A stretch of DNA of 64,000 bases from Flavobacteriaceae bacterium (GCA_002707025.1 PALG01000023.1:1-64000); one strand, 5' to 3'. Positions 36,601 to 47,470 are shown, counted from the stretch's first letter. The notes: a model not told the origin generated them from the sequence alone. Translations and numbers: made by a program.

Positions 36601-39018
36601 TTAATTAGACTGATATAAGATGAGCTCCTTGTTTTGCCCTGCAACGACCATATTCAACTTTTTGTTTTTGTTGGCGTCTCCTAAATCTATCAACCCCATT
36701 CCATACACTGGAAAATTGGAAAGTAGCTTACCCGACTTGTCAAAAACATACACTTTGTTTTCTTCTGTTTCCGTAATGGCTACATAGGTATTTCTATTTA
36801 CGGAAAAAATTTGAGGAGGACTGTAAATTCCAATGGGTAGCTCGGTAAGTTTGCCGTTAATCCGCATTAAGTTATCGTCTAAGGTCACTTTAGTGGTTCC
36901 TAATATGGTAAACCAATAGTTGTTGGAAACATTTAATTTTTGAGTGCTTACCTTTCCGTTTTGGGATATTGTTACTTTCGAGTTGTCTTTGGTAATTACA
37001 ACAAATTCAAATCCTTCCTTTTCAATAGGTATTTCAGAGAAGGAAAATGTTTTATTTACCGTTACGCGGGATTTTCCTGTTCTGGATAAGATGTTTAAAG
37101 TTCCTTTTTCTTCAGCAATAACGATGTAGTCTTTGTTGCCAATTCGTATGTGTTGCGGCGGCAGTACTATTTTAGAACCTGCTTTTTTAAAGGTAAACCC
37201 GTCCACACTTTTAGCTTGACGATCATACATATACACTTTTTCTCCTTGCGTGATCACAAAGCGGTATTTTCGGTTATTGTCATAGTCAAAAACCGAAAGG
37301 GGTTGGGTAATTTTATCTTTGAATTTCTTCGGAAATGGAGCCACGGCATCCCCATTCCTGTCCAGTATGTAAAGGCTATGGGTTGTGGCAAAGGCCAATT
37401 GCTTTTTACCATTCCGTAGGATGTCTACTTCATTAATCTTCCCAAGAATGGGGCCATCCAGGGTTTTCTTCCAAAGAACTTTCCCATTGGCCGAAATAAG
37501 ATACAATTGATTGGAAATATCCTGAACAACTATATCTTTTCCATAGGTATAATGATTGGTGAAGAACTGAGGGGGTGTTAAAAGTTCATGGTCCAAAGTA
37601 ACCGATGCTATTTGGTTTACCAAACCGGCAGAAACTTTTTGTCCAGAAGCTTCTTTAGCTACAAAGTTAAGGTGGGCAAAATCCCGATCGTAAATCAGTT
37701 GGGTAATGGTAAGTGGAAAACCTTTGGCTGTAGTATCCCTGCTACCCAGTAAGAAGGGAAGCAATCCGTCGCTTTTTTCTTGTAAGTTGTATTGAGTAAG
37801 GGAGCCCGATTGCGGTAATGCTGTTACGGCATTTTCATAAAAAGTCGTCGCTGCTAAGACAGTTTCATTCTCCAATGCAGTAACGATCTTCTCTGCATCT
37901 TCTTGAGATTCGCTAAAAATGATAAAATGATCCCAAGTAAATACAACAATTGTATTGGTTGGGCTCAATATAGGGTAAAAAGGGTCAAATAAAGAAATTT
38001 CCCCATCGAAAGCATATTGCGTAACCCCTCGATAATCTCCACTTTCGGAAAGGTATTTGGCCAAGTTCTCCATAGAAAGCTCTATGTCCAAACTTTTTAG
38101 GGCGATGGTATTATTTTCATTCATTTTAAATTGAATGATTTCTGAAATTGTTTCAAAAATTGGATGGAGGTCCAACGAATCTTTTTTTAAGGTCCGTAAG
38201 CTTTTTTGAAGTATTTCCAAATTGCTAATGCCAAGCGAAATGGCACTAGAGGCTTGGGCGGGAATCACTTTAGGGGCATCAATTTTTTGAGGCACCTGAT
38301 TTTTGAAAAGGTGCATCCAATGCGGAACGGAGTCGTTTGCCAAAATAACTCCATTGCCCATCAAACCATCGGGCAATAACTGTAATTCGAAAGCAGCATT
38401 GGCTGCTAGGTTTACAGCCGTGCTATCCCATGCAATGTCTCTTAAGTCTTCAGCATATACCAAGGCTTCCGTATTTTTTACTTTCAATGCCTTCAAAAAC
38501 AGGGGATCTTTTTTTGTAACGCCCAAGAGAATATTTTGGAGGTTTTTTTCTGAATTACTTAAAAGGTAGATGCTGTCTTTTGTTGAGCTGTAATAGGTTT
38601 GTTGGGAACCGTTCCACGTTATAATGGCAGCTTCGCCAATGGTTTTCTTTTCGGAAGTAAAGCCTTGAAGCGAATCGGATGCAAATGAAAGGTTTTTTTG
38701 TGGCGCAATGAGTGTAAAAAGGGAGCTGCTATCTTTTTCCTCCAAGGTAAATAAAATTTCCCCTTCAAACTGAAGTTGCCGAAAGAGGGCTTTATGGGTA
38801 GCCATGATTTCCGAAAAAGGCTCATTGGGCAATTGTGCCAAGAATGGATTTTCCAGAAAGTCGGTTTGGGTGGTTTCCCACTGACTAATTTTTAAAGCCT
38901 TTTGAGTTCCTTCTGGAATAAAGTCTAAAACCGTTTTCGTTTGGTTACTGGAAGTATCACAGCCCCATAACGATGAAAAAAGAATAAGGACGAAAAAAAA
39001 ATTTCTAAACAATTGCAT
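36601..39018 (-). CDS. Conserved hypothetical lipoprotein with propeller-like C-terminus
   Basis: About 805-residue lipoprotein, starting at the ATG at 39018 (MQLFRNFFFVLILFSSLWGCDTSS). The N-terminal half (to about 500) has no family I recognise. The C-terminal 300 residues show repeated strands of the type LYLISANGKVLWKKTLDG, HSLYILDRNGDAVAPFPKK and NKVYVFDKSGKLLSNFPVYG, like PQQ/beta-propeller blades. Placed between a hybrid regulator and rnhB on one strand. Role unknown. Confidence 0.75.
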   Translation of the reverse strand: MQLFRNFFFVLILFSSLWGCDTSSNQTKTVLDFIPEGTQKALKISQWETTQTDFLENPFLAQLPNEPFSEIMATHKALFRQLQFEGEILFTLEEKDSSSLFTLIAPQKNLSFASDSLQGFTSEKKTIGEAAIITWNGSQQTYYSSTKDSIYLLSNSEKNLQNILLGVTKKDPLFLKALKVKNTEALVYAEDLRDIAWDSTAVNLAANAAFELQLLPDGLMGNGVILANDSVPHWMHLFKNQVPQKIDAPKVIPAQASSAISLGISNLEILQKSLRTLKKDSLDLHPIFETISEIIQFKMNENNTIALKSLDIELSMENLAKYLSESGDYRGVTQYAFDGEISLFDPFYPILSPTNTIVVFTWDHFIIFSESQEDAEKIVTALENETVLAATTFYENAVTALPQSGSLTQYNLQEKSDGLLPFLLGSRDTTAKGFPLTITQLIYDRDFAHLNFVAKEASGQKVSAGLVNQIASVTLDHELLTPPQFFTNHYTYGKDIVVQDISNQLYLISANGKVLWKKTLDGPILGKINEVDILRNGKKQLAFATTHSLYILDRNGDAVAPFPKKFKDKITQPLSVFDYDNNRKYRFVITQGEKVYMYDRQAKSVDGFTFKKAGSKIVLPPQHIRIGNKDYIVIAEEKGTLNILSRTGKSRVTVNKTFSFSEIPIEKEGFEFVVITKDNSKVTISQNGKVSTQKLNVSNNYWFTILGTTKVTLDDNLMRINGKLTELPIGIYSPPQIFSVNRNTYVAITETEENKVYVFDKSGKLLSNFPVYGMGLIDLGDANKNKKLNMVVAGQNKELILYQSN

Positions 39019-39111
39019 ACACAAAAATAGGAAGGAATGCTTCAAATTGAGGATGTCTTAACAATAGTTTATCGACGGGTTTTTAACAAGACAGCTTAAA
39101 ATAGGAAACGA

Positions 39112-39711
39112 TCAGATATTTAGTTTCAATTGCTCAGGGAGTAGTCGAAAGCTTTTTCTATGGTAGGGGCTTGGGCCTATTTGCTTAAGGGCTTCTCGGT
39201 GGGTTTTGGTAGGATAGCCTTTGTTCTTGTTCCAGCCGTATTCGGGATGTTCTTCGTGAATCTTTGCCATAAAATCATCCCGATAGGTCTTTGCCAATAT
39301 TGAAGCGGCAGCGATATGCAAATACTTTCCATCCCCTTTTACCACACATTCATAGGGAATGGCCCCATAAGGTTTAAAGCGGTTGCCATCTATGGCAATA
39401 AATTGGGGTGTTTCCGAAAGTTGTCCAATGGCCCGGTGCATCGCTAAAATGGAAGCATTTAAAATATTGATTTCATCGATTTCTTTCATCATGACGTGGG
39501 CAACTGCATAGCAAAGGGCTTCTTGTTCTATAATGGGGCGAAGTTCTTCCCTTTTTTTTTCAGAAAGTTGTTTCGAATCGTTTAACCAAGGGTGTGAAAA
39601 AGTGTCGGGTAGTATCACTGCAGCAGCAGTTACGGGCCCTGCCAAACAGCCCCGGCCTGCTTCGTCGGTGCCACATTCCAATAAATCTTGATGGATTTTA
39701 AGTGTAAGCAT
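39112..39711 (-). CDS. rnhB: Ribonuclease HII
   Basis: Removes RNA from RNA-DNA hybrids, including single ribonucleotides. 199 residues, starting at the ATG at 39711 ([21 protein letters not shown]). The active-site DEAGRG motif is at residues 17-22; [22 protein letters not shown] and [11 protein letters not shown] are other conserved blocks. A longer frame to 39837 overlaps the divergent porin gene and is rejected. Confidence 0.97.
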   Translation of the reverse strand: MLTLKIHQDLLECGTDEAGRGCLAGPVTAAAVILPDTFSHPWLNDSKQLSEKKREELRPIIEQEALCYAVAHVMMKEIDEINILNASILAMHRAIGQLSETPQFIAIDGNRFKPYGAIPYECVVKGDGKYLHIAAASILAKTYRDDFMAKIHEEHPEYGWNKNKGYPTKTHREALKQIGPSPYHRKSFRLLPEQLKLNI

Positions 39712-39745
39712 TGCAATTAAAAATATACAATTCCGTTTAAAAATA

Positions 39746-39753
39746 TACCTTTG
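39746..39753 (+). promoter_or_regulatory. -7 element before the putative porin
   Basis: TACCTTTG matches TAnnTTTG and lies 19 nt before the ATG at 39773, so transcription starts about 15 nt upstream of the gene. Confidence 0.55.
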
Positions 39754-39772
39754 CGGTCTAAGTTTCCAATGA

Positions 39773-41680
39773 ATGAAGAAAACTCTTTTGCTGTTATTTT
39801 TTCTGAGCGCTTGGGCAACTGTGTTTTCACAGGACAAATCTAGTGGTTTTCAGCCTCCTTCCGAAGAAAAACCGAAAAAGCCTCCCATCGAGTTGTATAA
39901 AATCATTTCCTTGGAAAACGATACCACTTACGTAGATACCACCTTAAGTATTGTTAAGGATTATAAATTCAATTATTTGCGAAGGGACCGATTTGAACTT
40001 TTGCCATTTGCCAATGTGGGACAAACGTATAATTCATTGGCCTATACTTTCGATAAAGAAAACCTGAAGCCTTTATTTGCAGCACAATCGCATCATTTCA
40101 ACTATTTGGATGCGGAAGATATCTACTATTACCATGTGCCTACACCTCTAACCGAATTATATTTTAAAACGGCATTTCAACAAGGACAGCAGCTGGACGG
40201 ATTTTTTACCGTTAACACTAGCGAACAATTTAATTTTTCTATTGCTTACAAAGGGGTTCGCTCCTTAGGGCAATACCAACATATTTTAGCGAGTACGGGT
40301 AATTTTAGGTTTACGACCAATTATTTCACCAAGAATAAAAGATACCGAATCAAGGCGCATATTGCAGCGCAAGATGTGCTGAACCAGGAAAATGGCGGAC
40401 TTACAGAAAATTCTATGTTACTTTTTGAAACTGGCAATTCTGAATTTGACGATCGAGGACGTCTGGATGTACTTTTTGAAGATGCTGAAAATAAATTGGA
40501 GGGGCTTCGGTTCTTCGGAAGGCAGGAATACGATCTCTTTCCGAAGAAAGATAGCTTGCAATATACCGTCTTAACCCTAGGGACTACCTTAAGTTACGAA
40601 GATAAATTTTATGAATTCCGCCAGGAAGCTCCTTTTGAAGGGTATGGAGCTACTTATAAAAACGAAAACCTTCGTAAAACGACCAAGCTAGAGGATTTTC
40701 AAGCGAAAGCGCATGCCGATTTCAAAAATGACCTCTTAGGGGAAATTTCAGCATTTATTGGCTACACCAATTATAATTACGGGTATAATTCGGTGTTGGA
40801 GCTAGAAGATGGACGAATTTCCAATAGGCTAAAGGGAAGCTTGCTCCAAGCGGGTGCTTCTTACGAAAAAGAATATCGTGGTTTTACGCTCTTCGGAAAA
40901 GGGGCCATCAATGTTTCTGGGGAATTTGACGGAAATTATTTGTTGGGCGGTGCTGCTTTTCAATTTAATGAAGAAAATGCAGTGAAAGCGCATATTAAAA
41001 TCCATAGTGTGGCACCCAACTTCAACTTTTTATTGTACCAAAGTGATTATGTGAATTACAATTGGCAAAACAATTATGACAATGTAAAAACCCAGGAATT
41101 ATTCTTTGAAATTGATTCCAAAAAATTACTAAAGGCTTCCGTGAGCTATACGGGGATCGATGATTACACGTACTTTGCTATTAAGGAAAACGACAGCACG
41201 CCTACACCACAACAATTTGGTGAACGCATTAATTATTTAAAAGTGAAAGCCGAACGGGAGTTTAGGTACGGGAAATTTGGATTGATGAATACGGTTTTGT
41301 TTCAACAGGCTTTAAGTGGGGAAGAGGTATTTAATGTTCCACAAATTGTCACACGGCAATCCCTGTATTTTGAAGACGAATGGTTTCAGAAAGCAGCTTT
41401 TATCCAAACCGGGATTGGTTTTAAGTATTTTACCGCTTACAACATGAATGGGTACGACCCGGTCTTGGCCGAATTTTATGTGCAAAACCAGGAAGAGCTC
41501 GGCGGATTTCCACTAGTGGATATTTTCTTCAATGCGAAGATTCGGCAAACGCGTATTTTCTTTAAATACGAACACATCAATCAGTTGTTCAACAGTACCA
41601 ACAATCATTATGCTGCCCCCGGATATCCGTATCGGGATGCCGTTATCCGGTTTGGGATTGTTTGGAATTTCTTCCTATAA
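39773..41680 (+). CDS. Putative outer-membrane porin
   Basis: 635-residue outer-membrane beta-barrel with signal peptide [20 protein letters not shown]. After a Pro-rich linker the sequence is a long run of amphipathic strands ending in aromatic residues ([10 protein letters not shown] at the C-terminus), and [40 protein letters not shown] is the core of the putative-porin family (Porin_10). It probably carries small molecules across the outer membrane; substrate unknown. Divergent from rnhB; ends at a clear terminator. Confidence 0.88.
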   Translation: MKKTLLLLFFLSAWATVFSQDKSSGFQPPSEEKPKKPPIELYKIISLENDTTYVDTTLSIVKDYKFNYLRRDRFELLPFANVGQTYNSLAYTFDKENLKPLFAAQSHHFNYLDAEDIYYYHVPTPLTELYFKTAFQQGQQLDGFFTVNTSEQFNFSIAYKGVRSLGQYQHILASTGNFRFTTNYFTKNKRYRIKAHIAAQDVLNQENGGLTENSMLLFETGNSEFDDRGRLDVLFEDAENKLEGLRFFGRQEYDLFPKKDSLQYTVLTLGTTLSYEDKFYEFRQEAPFEGYGATYKNENLRKTTKLEDFQAKAHADFKNDLLGEISAFIGYTNYNYGYNSVLELEDGRISNRLKGSLLQAGASYEKEYRGFTLFGKGAINVSGEFDGNYLLGGAAFQFNEENAVKAHIKIHSVAPNFNFLLYQSDYVNYNWQNNYDNVKTQELFFEIDSKKLLKASVSYTGIDDYTYFAIKENDSTPTPQQFGERINYLKVKAEREFRYGKFGLMNTVLFQQALSGEEVFNVPQIVTRQSLYFEDEWFQKAAFIQTGIGFKYFTAYNMNGYDPVLAEFYVQNQEELGGFPLVDIFFNAKIRQTRIFFKYEHINQLFNSTNNHYAAPGYPYRDAVIRFGIVWNFFL

Positions 41681-41681
41681 A

Positions 41682-41707
41682 AAAAGCCGCTCTATAGAAC
41701 GGCTTTT
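41682..41707. terminator. Bidirectional terminator between porin and acyl-CoA dehydrogenase genes
   Basis: AAAAGCCG / CGGCTTTT with a 10-nt loop, directly after the porin stop and 22 nt from the convergent stop at 41729. Confidence 0.92.
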
Positions 41708-41728
41708 GGTTTTATATCACTAAGTTTC

Positions 41729-42871
41729 TTAGTCTTTCAACAACCCTCTTGAAATCACAATCTTCTGGATTTCACTGGTGCCTTCATAGATTTGGGTGAT
41801 TTTGGCATCACGCATCAATCGTTCTACATGGTATTCTTTAACATAACCATTGCCCCCGTGCACCTGAACGGCTTCCACGGTTACCTCCATGGCGGTTTGT
41901 GAGGCATACAGCTTGGCAATTGCACTACTCATGTCGTAATTGTTTCCTTGGTCTTTATCCCACGCCGCTTTCATTACCAAATGGCGGGAAGCTTCAATTT
42001 TGGTGTGCATATCGGCCAATTTAAAGGCAATCGCTTGGTGGTTACAGATTTCGGTGCCAAAAGCCTTACGGATTTTAGAATAGTCACGGGCAAGTTCGTA
42101 AGCGCCAGCAGCAATTCCTAATGCCTGGGCGGCGATTCCAATACGTCCCCCACTTAGGGTTTTCATCGCAAATTTAAATCCGAAGCCATCTTCCCCAATC
42201 CTATTTTCCTTCGGAACTTTAACATCGTTAAAATTGAGGGTGTGCGTATCGCTTCCACGAATCCCTAATTTATCCTCTTTAGGCCCCACTTCAAATCCGT
42301 CCCAGCCTTTTTCTACGATAAAGGCATTGATGCCCCGATGCCCTTTTTCTTTATCGGTTTGAGCAATCACTAAATAATAATCGGCGCTGCCTCCATTGGT
42401 AATCCAGTTCTTGGTACCGTTTAAGATATAATGATCCCCTTTGTCAATAGCAGTGGTTCGCTGTGAAGTAGCATCACTTCCCGCTTCAGGTTCGCTCAAA
42501 CAAAAAGCGCCCAAGGCTTCCCCAGTGGCTAATTTGGTAAGGTATTTCTGCTTTTGCTCTTCATTTCCGTAGGCTTGCAATCCGTAGCAAACCAAAGAGT
42601 TGTTTACCGATACAATCACCGATGCGGAAGCGTCAATCTTACTTAGTTCTTCCATGGCCAAGACGTAAGAAACGGTATCCATTCCGCCGCCGCCGTATTT
42701 TGGGTCGACCATCATTCCAAGGAAACCAAGCTCCCCCATTTTCTTCACCTGTTCGGCAGGAAATTTTTGATGAATGTCCCGTTCTATCACTCCGGGGAGT
42801 AGTTCAGTTTTGGCAAAATCGCGCGCAGCGTCGCGAATCATTAAGTGTTCTTCGGAAAGGCTAAAATCCAT
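41729..42871 (-). CDS. Acyl-CoA dehydrogenase
   Basis: FAD-dependent alpha,beta-dehydrogenation of acyl-CoA, likely of short or branched substrates. 380 residues, the normal length. Motifs: AFCLSEPEAGSDATSQRTTA (FAD binding), NGTKNWITNGG, VQVHGGNGYVKEYHVERLMRDAKIT, and YEGTSEIQKIVISR with the catalytic Glu. Substrate chain length cannot be set from sequence. Monocistronic. Confidence 0.95.
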   Translation of the reverse strand: MDFSLSEEHLMIRDAARDFAKTELLPGVIERDIHQKFPAEQVKKMGELGFLGMMVDPKYGGGGMDTVSYVLAMEELSKIDASASVIVSVNNSLVCYGLQAYGNEEQKQKYLTKLATGEALGAFCLSEPEAGSDATSQRTTAIDKGDHYILNGTKNWITNGGSADYYLVIAQTDKEKGHRGINAFIVEKGWDGFEVGPKEDKLGIRGSDTHTLNFNDVKVPKENRIGEDGFGFKFAMKTLSGGRIGIAAQALGIAAGAYELARDYSKIRKAFGTEICNHQAIAFKLADMHTKIEASRHLVMKAAWDKDQGNNYDMSSAIAKLYASQTAMEVTVEAVQVHGGNGYVKEYHVERLMRDAKITQIYEGTSEIQKIVISRGLLKD

Positions 42872-42964
42872 AATCTATTGCTTTTATCTAAATCGTTTTC
42901 GAAATGAGTGCAAAGATACTTCTTTGCCAACAGATTTTCAATAAAAGCTAGTATTTTTACGGAA

Positions 42965-44029
42965 ATGATAAAAAACAACTATAAAGTTTTAGGGGTAATG
43001 AGTGGTACCTCTTTGGATGGAATCGATTTGGCATATTGCCATTTTGAGGTTTCTGAAAATGAAACATGGAATTTTACCATTGAATTTGCAGAAACAATTC
43101 CTTATCCGGAAGATTGGATGGTTATTTTAAAAGAAGCGATTCATTATTCTGAAGGACGGTTGCAGTCCTTGAATGAAGCTTACACAGAACACCTTTCGGA
43201 AGTGATATCGCTATTTATAACAAAGCATGCGCTAAAAGAACTGGATGCGGTGTGCAGTCATGGTCATACCATTTTACACCAGCCTGAAAGAGGAATGACG
43301 CTTCAAATAGGGAACCTTCCCTTTTTGGCAAAAAAAACACAACAAACAGTGGTTTGCGATTTTAGGGTGCAGGATGTAGCACTGGGAGGGCAAGGGGCGC
43401 CTTTAGTACCCATAGGGGATCAGCTGCTTTTTGGTAAATACGACTATTGTGTCAACCTCGGGGGTTTTGCCAATGTATCTTTTAAAAAGAAAAACCAACG
43501 AATAGCCTATGATATTTGTCCAGTGAACATTGTGTTGAATCACTATGCCTCCCAGCTAGGTTTTGCTTATGACAAAGATGGAGAATGGGCTGCTTCAGGA
43601 ACATTGAATGTATCCCTTTTGCAAGCTTTAAATGAACTGGATTTTTATAAAATGTCAGCTCCCAAATCCCTCGGACTGGAATGGGTTCAGGAACATGTTT
43701 TTCCCTCATTGGATGCTTCCGGAGAAACCCCAAAAAATATTTTAAGGACTTTTGTTGAACATGTAGCGGAGCAATTAGCCCTTCAGTTTTCTGAAAACGC
43801 TTCGGTGTTTATCACAGGCGGTGGAGCGTACAATCGTTTTTTGATCCAGCGAATTCAGCAAAGAAAATCTTTAAAAATTAAAATCCCAAATCCTGAAATA
43901 GTAGAGTTTAAGGAAGCCTTAGTGTTTGGTTTGCTGGGAGTTCTGAAACTAAGAGGGGAGGATAATTGTTTGTCGAGTGTTACTGGAGCCGTAAAAAATC
44001 ATAGTAGCGGTAAAGTATTCCTTCCATAA
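42965..44029 (+). CDS. anmK: Anhydro-N-acetylmuramic acid kinase
   Basis: Phosphorylates and opens 1,6-anhydro-MurNAc for cell-wall recycling. 354 residues, starting at the ATG at 42965 (MIKNNYKVLGVMSGTSLDGIDLAYC); the frame upstream to 42908 is not family-like. GVMSGTSLDGIDLA is the phosphate-binding signature; CSHGHTILHQPERGMTLQIG and FITGGGAYNRFLIQRIQ are other AnmK blocks. Divergent from the acyl-CoA dehydrogenase gene. Confidence 0.96.
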   Translation: MIKNNYKVLGVMSGTSLDGIDLAYCHFEVSENETWNFTIEFAETIPYPEDWMVILKEAIHYSEGRLQSLNEAYTEHLSEVISLFITKHALKELDAVCSHGHTILHQPERGMTLQIGNLPFLAKKTQQTVVCDFRVQDVALGGQGAPLVPIGDQLLFGKYDYCVNLGGFANVSFKKKNQRIAYDICPVNIVLNHYASQLGFAYDKDGEWAASGTLNVSLLQALNELDFYKMSAPKSLGLEWVQEHVFPSLDASGETPKNILRTFVEHVAEQLALQFSENASVFITGGGAYNRFLIQRIQQRKSLKIKIPNPEIVEFKEALVFGLLGVLKLRGEDNCLSSVTGAVKNHSSGKVFLP

Positions 44030-44067
44030 ATTTTACCTAAAATTAAAGTTTAGCCCCTTCAATTTTT

Positions 44068-44075
44068 TATATTTG
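44068..44075 (+). promoter_or_regulatory. -7 element before the Glu/Leu/Phe/Val dehydrogenase gene
   Basis: TATATTTG matches TAnnTTTG, 17 nt before the ATG at 44093. It indicates a separate promoter from anmK. No perfect -33 TTTG. Confidence 0.5.
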
Positions 44076-44092
44076 TTGACTTTACTTTATGT

Positions 44093-45319
44093 ATGAAAGA
44101 ACTTCTTAAAAAGTACGAAGAGAAAGATCCCGAAATTGTTTTCCATTGGAATGACCCCGAAACTGAAGCCGAAGGCTGGACAGTCATCAACTCATTGCGA
44201 GGCGGTGCTGCAGGGGGAGGTACGCGTATGCGACCAGGATTGGACCAAAATGAAGTATTAAGCCTTGCCAAAACCATGGAGGTGAAATTTACCGTGTCGG
44301 GCCCCCCTATTGGAGGAGCTAAATCGGGTATTAATTTTGACCCTAGCGATCCTAGAAAAAAAGGTGTGCTGGAGCGTTGGTACAAAGCGGTGTCCCCATT
44401 GCTAAAAGCGTACTATGGAACTGGAGGCGATTTAAACGTGGACGAAATCCATGAAGTAATCCCCATTACAGAAGAAAGCGGTGTTTGGCACCCACAAGAG
44501 GGGGTGTTCAATGGACATTTTACCCCTACGGAAGCCGATAAAATAAATCGTATTGGTCAGTTACGTCAAGGGGTTATTAAAGTTTTGGAAAATCCGGAAT
44601 TTTCGCCTGATGTGAGTCGAAAATACACCGTAGCCGATATGATTACAGGGTACGGAGTTGCAGAGGCGGTAAGGCACTATTATGAGATTTATGGAGGAAC
44701 CGTTGAAGGAAAACGGGCCGTTGTACAAGGTTTTGGTAACGTTGGCGCTTCAGCAGCATATTACCTCTCGCAGATGGGCGCTAAAGTTGTAGGGATTATC
44801 GATCGGGTAGGAGGGATTATCAATGAAAAAGGGTTCAGTTTTGAAGAAATTAAAGAACTGTTCCTTCAGAAAGACGGAAACACCTTGGTCGCAAATGATA
44901 TGCTTTCTTTTGAAGAGATCAACAAAAAAATATGGTCTTTGGAAACAGAAATTTTTGCACCTTGTGCTGCTTCTAGATTGATTACGAAAGAACAAATTGA
45001 AACCATGATCCACTCTGGCTTGGAAGTGATAAGCTGCGGTGCCAATGTGCCTTTTGCCGATCGAGAGATTTTCTTCGGTCCTATCATGGAATTCACCGAT
45101 GGAAAGACTAGCTTAATACCAGACTTTATAAGCAATTGTGGAATGGCCAGGGTATTTGCTTATTTTATGGAACGTAAAGTGCAAATGACCGATGAAGCGA
45201 TTTTTAACGATACTTCCATGACCATTAAAAATGCCATTCAGAATACCTTCGACAATAACAGTAACAAAATAAATATCAGTAAGACTGCTTTTGAAATTGC
45301 TTTGAAACAGTTAATTTAG
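44093..45319 (+). CDS. Glu/Leu/Phe/Val family amino-acid dehydrogenase
   Basis: NAD(P)-dependent oxidative deaminase, 408 residues. The dimerisation/catalytic part has LRGGAAGGGTRMRPGL and SGPPIGGAKSGINFDPSDP (substrate Lys), then the Rossmann fold GKRAVVQGFGNVGASAAYYLSQMGAKVVGI. Substrate not fixed; the length and N-terminus fit the Bacteroidota group often annotated as glutamate dehydrogenase, but leucine/valine cannot be excluded. Followed 18 nt later by nhaD. Confidence 0.92.
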   Translation: MKELLKKYEEKDPEIVFHWNDPETEAEGWTVINSLRGGAAGGGTRMRPGLDQNEVLSLAKTMEVKFTVSGPPIGGAKSGINFDPSDPRKKGVLERWYKAVSPLLKAYYGTGGDLNVDEIHEVIPITEESGVWHPQEGVFNGHFTPTEADKINRIGQLRQGVIKVLENPEFSPDVSRKYTVADMITGYGVAEAVRHYYEIYGGTVEGKRAVVQGFGNVGASAAYYLSQMGAKVVGIIDRVGGIINEKGFSFEEIKELFLQKDGNTLVANDMLSFEEINKKIWSLETEIFAPCAASRLITKEQIETMIHSGLEVISCGANVPFADREIFFGPIMEFTDGKTSLIPDFISNCGMARVFAYFMERKVQMTDEAIFNDTSMTIKNAIQNTFDNNSNKINISKTAFEIALKQLI

Positions 45320-45337
45320 AAAAATAGAACCAACCCT

Positions 45338-46720
45338 ATGGAGTCAATTATTATTTTAGTATTTGTATTAGGATACCTTTCCATTACATTAGAGCACCCC
45401 TTAAAATTAGATAAAACCGTTCCAGCATTGATTATGGCAGCCGTTATTTGGGCGTTGCTTGCCGTAGGTTTTAATGCGGGCTGGTTTAATGTAATAGACA
45501 CACACGAACATGTGTTCGATTTTGGAGTAGGGGGTGAAGAAGCTATGGAAGGCTTCGAAAATACCTTGTTACATCATTTAGGTAAAACGGCGGAAATATT
45601 GATTTTCTTGATTGGCGCTATGACCATCGTGGAAATTATTGATCTTCACCGTGGTTTTGAAGTGTTAAAGGGAGCCGTAAAAACACGGAGCAAGAGAAAA
45701 TTATTATGGATTATTGGGATTTTGGCATTTATACTTTCTGCCATAATTGATAATCTTACAGCAACTATTGTATTGGTGACCTTACTTCGTAAATTAATTC
45801 ATAAAAGAGAAGAAAGGCTTTGGTTTGCCGCTTTAGTTGTCATTGCTGCTAACGCTGGGGGGGCTTGGTCTCCTATTGGGGATGTCACCACAACGATGCT
45901 TTGGATTGCCGATAAGGTAACTGCGGCTGGACTAATAGAATTTGTAGTAGTACCATCAATTGTCTGTTTTGTTTTGCCTTTCCTTATTGCAAGTTATATG
46001 AAACCTTTTAGAGGTCAAATCCACGTAGAATCTAATGAAGATGTTACTGCCGAACGGTTGCTAAGTAGCCGAACCATGCTGTTCCTAGGACTTGGAATGA
46101 TTGTTTCCGTACCAATTTTTAAAACACTTACCCACCTTCCGCCTTACATGGGAATGATGCTTGCTTTGGGAGTGGTTTGGCTGGTTTCTGAATACATTCA
46201 CCCTGAAGAAGACTTCAGTAAAGAAAGAAGACATTTATACTCTGCACACAAGGCCTTATCTCGAATAGAAATTTCAAGTATCTTATTCTTTTTAGGGATT
46301 TTAATGGCCGTTGCGGGATTGGAGAGCTTGGTGTATGGGGTTGCAGAAAACGGAGATCCTGTAGGGACCCTTCGTTATTTAGCGGAAGTACTGCAAGCCG
46401 CAATTCCTAATCAAGATGTGGTAGTGATCCTTTTAGGGGTTTTCTCTGCAATTATTGACAATGTTCCTTTGGTTGCGGCCTCGATGGGAATGTACAATTC
46501 TCCTACCGATTCTGTGTTATGGCATTTTATCGCCTATTCTGCAGGAACAGGGGGAAGTATGTTGATCATTGGATCTGCTGCAGGGGTAGCTGCAATGGGA
46601 ATGGAGCGTATCGATTTTATCTGGTACCTTCGTAAAATTGCTTGGTTAGCCTTTGTGGGATTCATAGCGGGAGCTGGAGTATTCCTATTAATTGAAAGGG
46701 TAATATTTCATCACGTTTAA
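45338..46720 (+). CDS. nhaD: NhaD-type sodium:proton antiporter
   Basis: Exports Na+ against H+ across the inner membrane. 460 residues with about 12 hydrophobic helices. Family blocks: LEHPLKLDKTVPALIMAAV near the start, SAIIDNLTATIVLVTLLRKL, ANAGGAWSPIGDVTTTMLWI and SAIIDNVPLVAASMGMY, with the paired acidic and Asn/Asp membrane residues expected of the ion pathway. It fits a marine or salt-exposed lifestyle. It may be read together with the dehydrogenase upstream (18-nt gap). Confidence 0.95.
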   Translation: MESIIILVFVLGYLSITLEHPLKLDKTVPALIMAAVIWALLAVGFNAGWFNVIDTHEHVFDFGVGGEEAMEGFENTLLHHLGKTAEILIFLIGAMTIVEIIDLHRGFEVLKGAVKTRSKRKLLWIIGILAFILSAIIDNLTATIVLVTLLRKLIHKREERLWFAALVVIAANAGGAWSPIGDVTTTMLWIADKVTAAGLIEFVVVPSIVCFVLPFLIASYMKPFRGQIHVESNEDVTAERLLSSRTMLFLGLGMIVSVPIFKTLTHLPPYMGMMLALGVVWLVSEYIHPEEDFSKERRHLYSAHKALSRIEISSILFFLGILMAVAGLESLVYGVAENGDPVGTLRYLAEVLQAAIPNQDVVVILLGVFSAIIDNVPLVAASMGMYNSPTDSVLWHFIAYSAGTGGSMLIIGSAAGVAAMGMERIDFIWYLRKIAWLAFVGFIAGAGVFLLIERVIFHHV

Positions 46721-46768
46721 CAATTTCCGAAAGCTTCACTCGTTATTACAATTAATTAAACCTTACTT

Positions 46769-47470
46769 ATGCTCAATATAATGATACAAGAGGGCACAGA
46801 AGAGGCTGTGCAAAATTTAGACCCAGAGGTAACCGAAAAAACCCTTTCCATTATGGATTTGATTATGAGTGGGGGACTTGGGGGGCAAATTATTATTGCC
46901 ATACTTTTTGTGTTGCTATTTGTTGCGGTCTATATTTATTTTGAACGGCTTTTTGCTATAAAGGCAGCTTCAAAAATGGATAGTAATTTTATGAATCAAA
47001 TAAGGGAGCATGTTTCCAGCGGAAATATTCAAGGAGCCAAAGTACTCTGCGCCCAGCAAAACACTCCTGTATCCCGTCTCACCGAAAAAGGAATCTCCCG
47101 TATTGGAAGCCCTCTAGAAGACATTAATACCGCCATAGAGAATGCAGGAAGGCTAGAGGTTTATAAATTGGAAAAGAACGTGAGTATTTTAGCGACCATA
47201 GCGGGAGCGGCACCTATGATTGGGTTTTTGGGTACCGTAATTGGTATGGTTTTGGCTTTCCATCAATTAGCTACCAGTAGTGGTCAAGCCGAAATGGGGA
47301 GCCTTGCAGAAGGTATTTACACCGCGATGACGACTACCGTGGCCGGTCTTATTGTTGGGATTATTGCTTACATGGGTTACAATCATTTAGTGGTAAGAAC
47401 CGATAAAGTGGTACACCAAATGGAAGCTACGGCTGTAGATTTCTTGGATTTATTAAATGAGCCTGCCTAA
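46769..47470 (+). CDS. exbB: ExbB/TolQ-type proton channel subunit
   Basis: Inner-membrane stator that uses the proton gradient to power TonB-dependent outer-membrane transport. 233 residues with three membrane helices (near 35-60, 130-160, 175-200). Conserved IAGAAPMIGFLGTVIGMVLAFHQ and AMTTTVAGLIVGIIAYMGYNH lie in helices 2 and 3. Its stop overlaps the exbD start (TAATG), so the two are translationally coupled. Confidence 0.94.
   Translation: MLNIMIQEGTEEAVQNLDPEVTEKTLSIMDLIMSGGLGGQIIIAILFVLLFVAVYIYFERLFAIKAASKMDSNFMNQIREHVSSGNIQGAKVLCAQQNTPVSRLTEKGISRIGSPLEDINTAIENAGRLEVYKLEKNVSILATIAGAAPMIGFLGTVIGMVLAFHQLATSSGQAEMGSLAEGIYTAMTTTVAGLIVGIIAYMGYNHLVVRTDKVVHQMEATAVDFLDLLNEPA

Noticed and set aside
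39712-39837. N-terminal extension of RNase HII
   Set aside because: It overlaps the divergent porin gene and its promoter, and known RNase HII proteins begin close to the DEAGRG motif.
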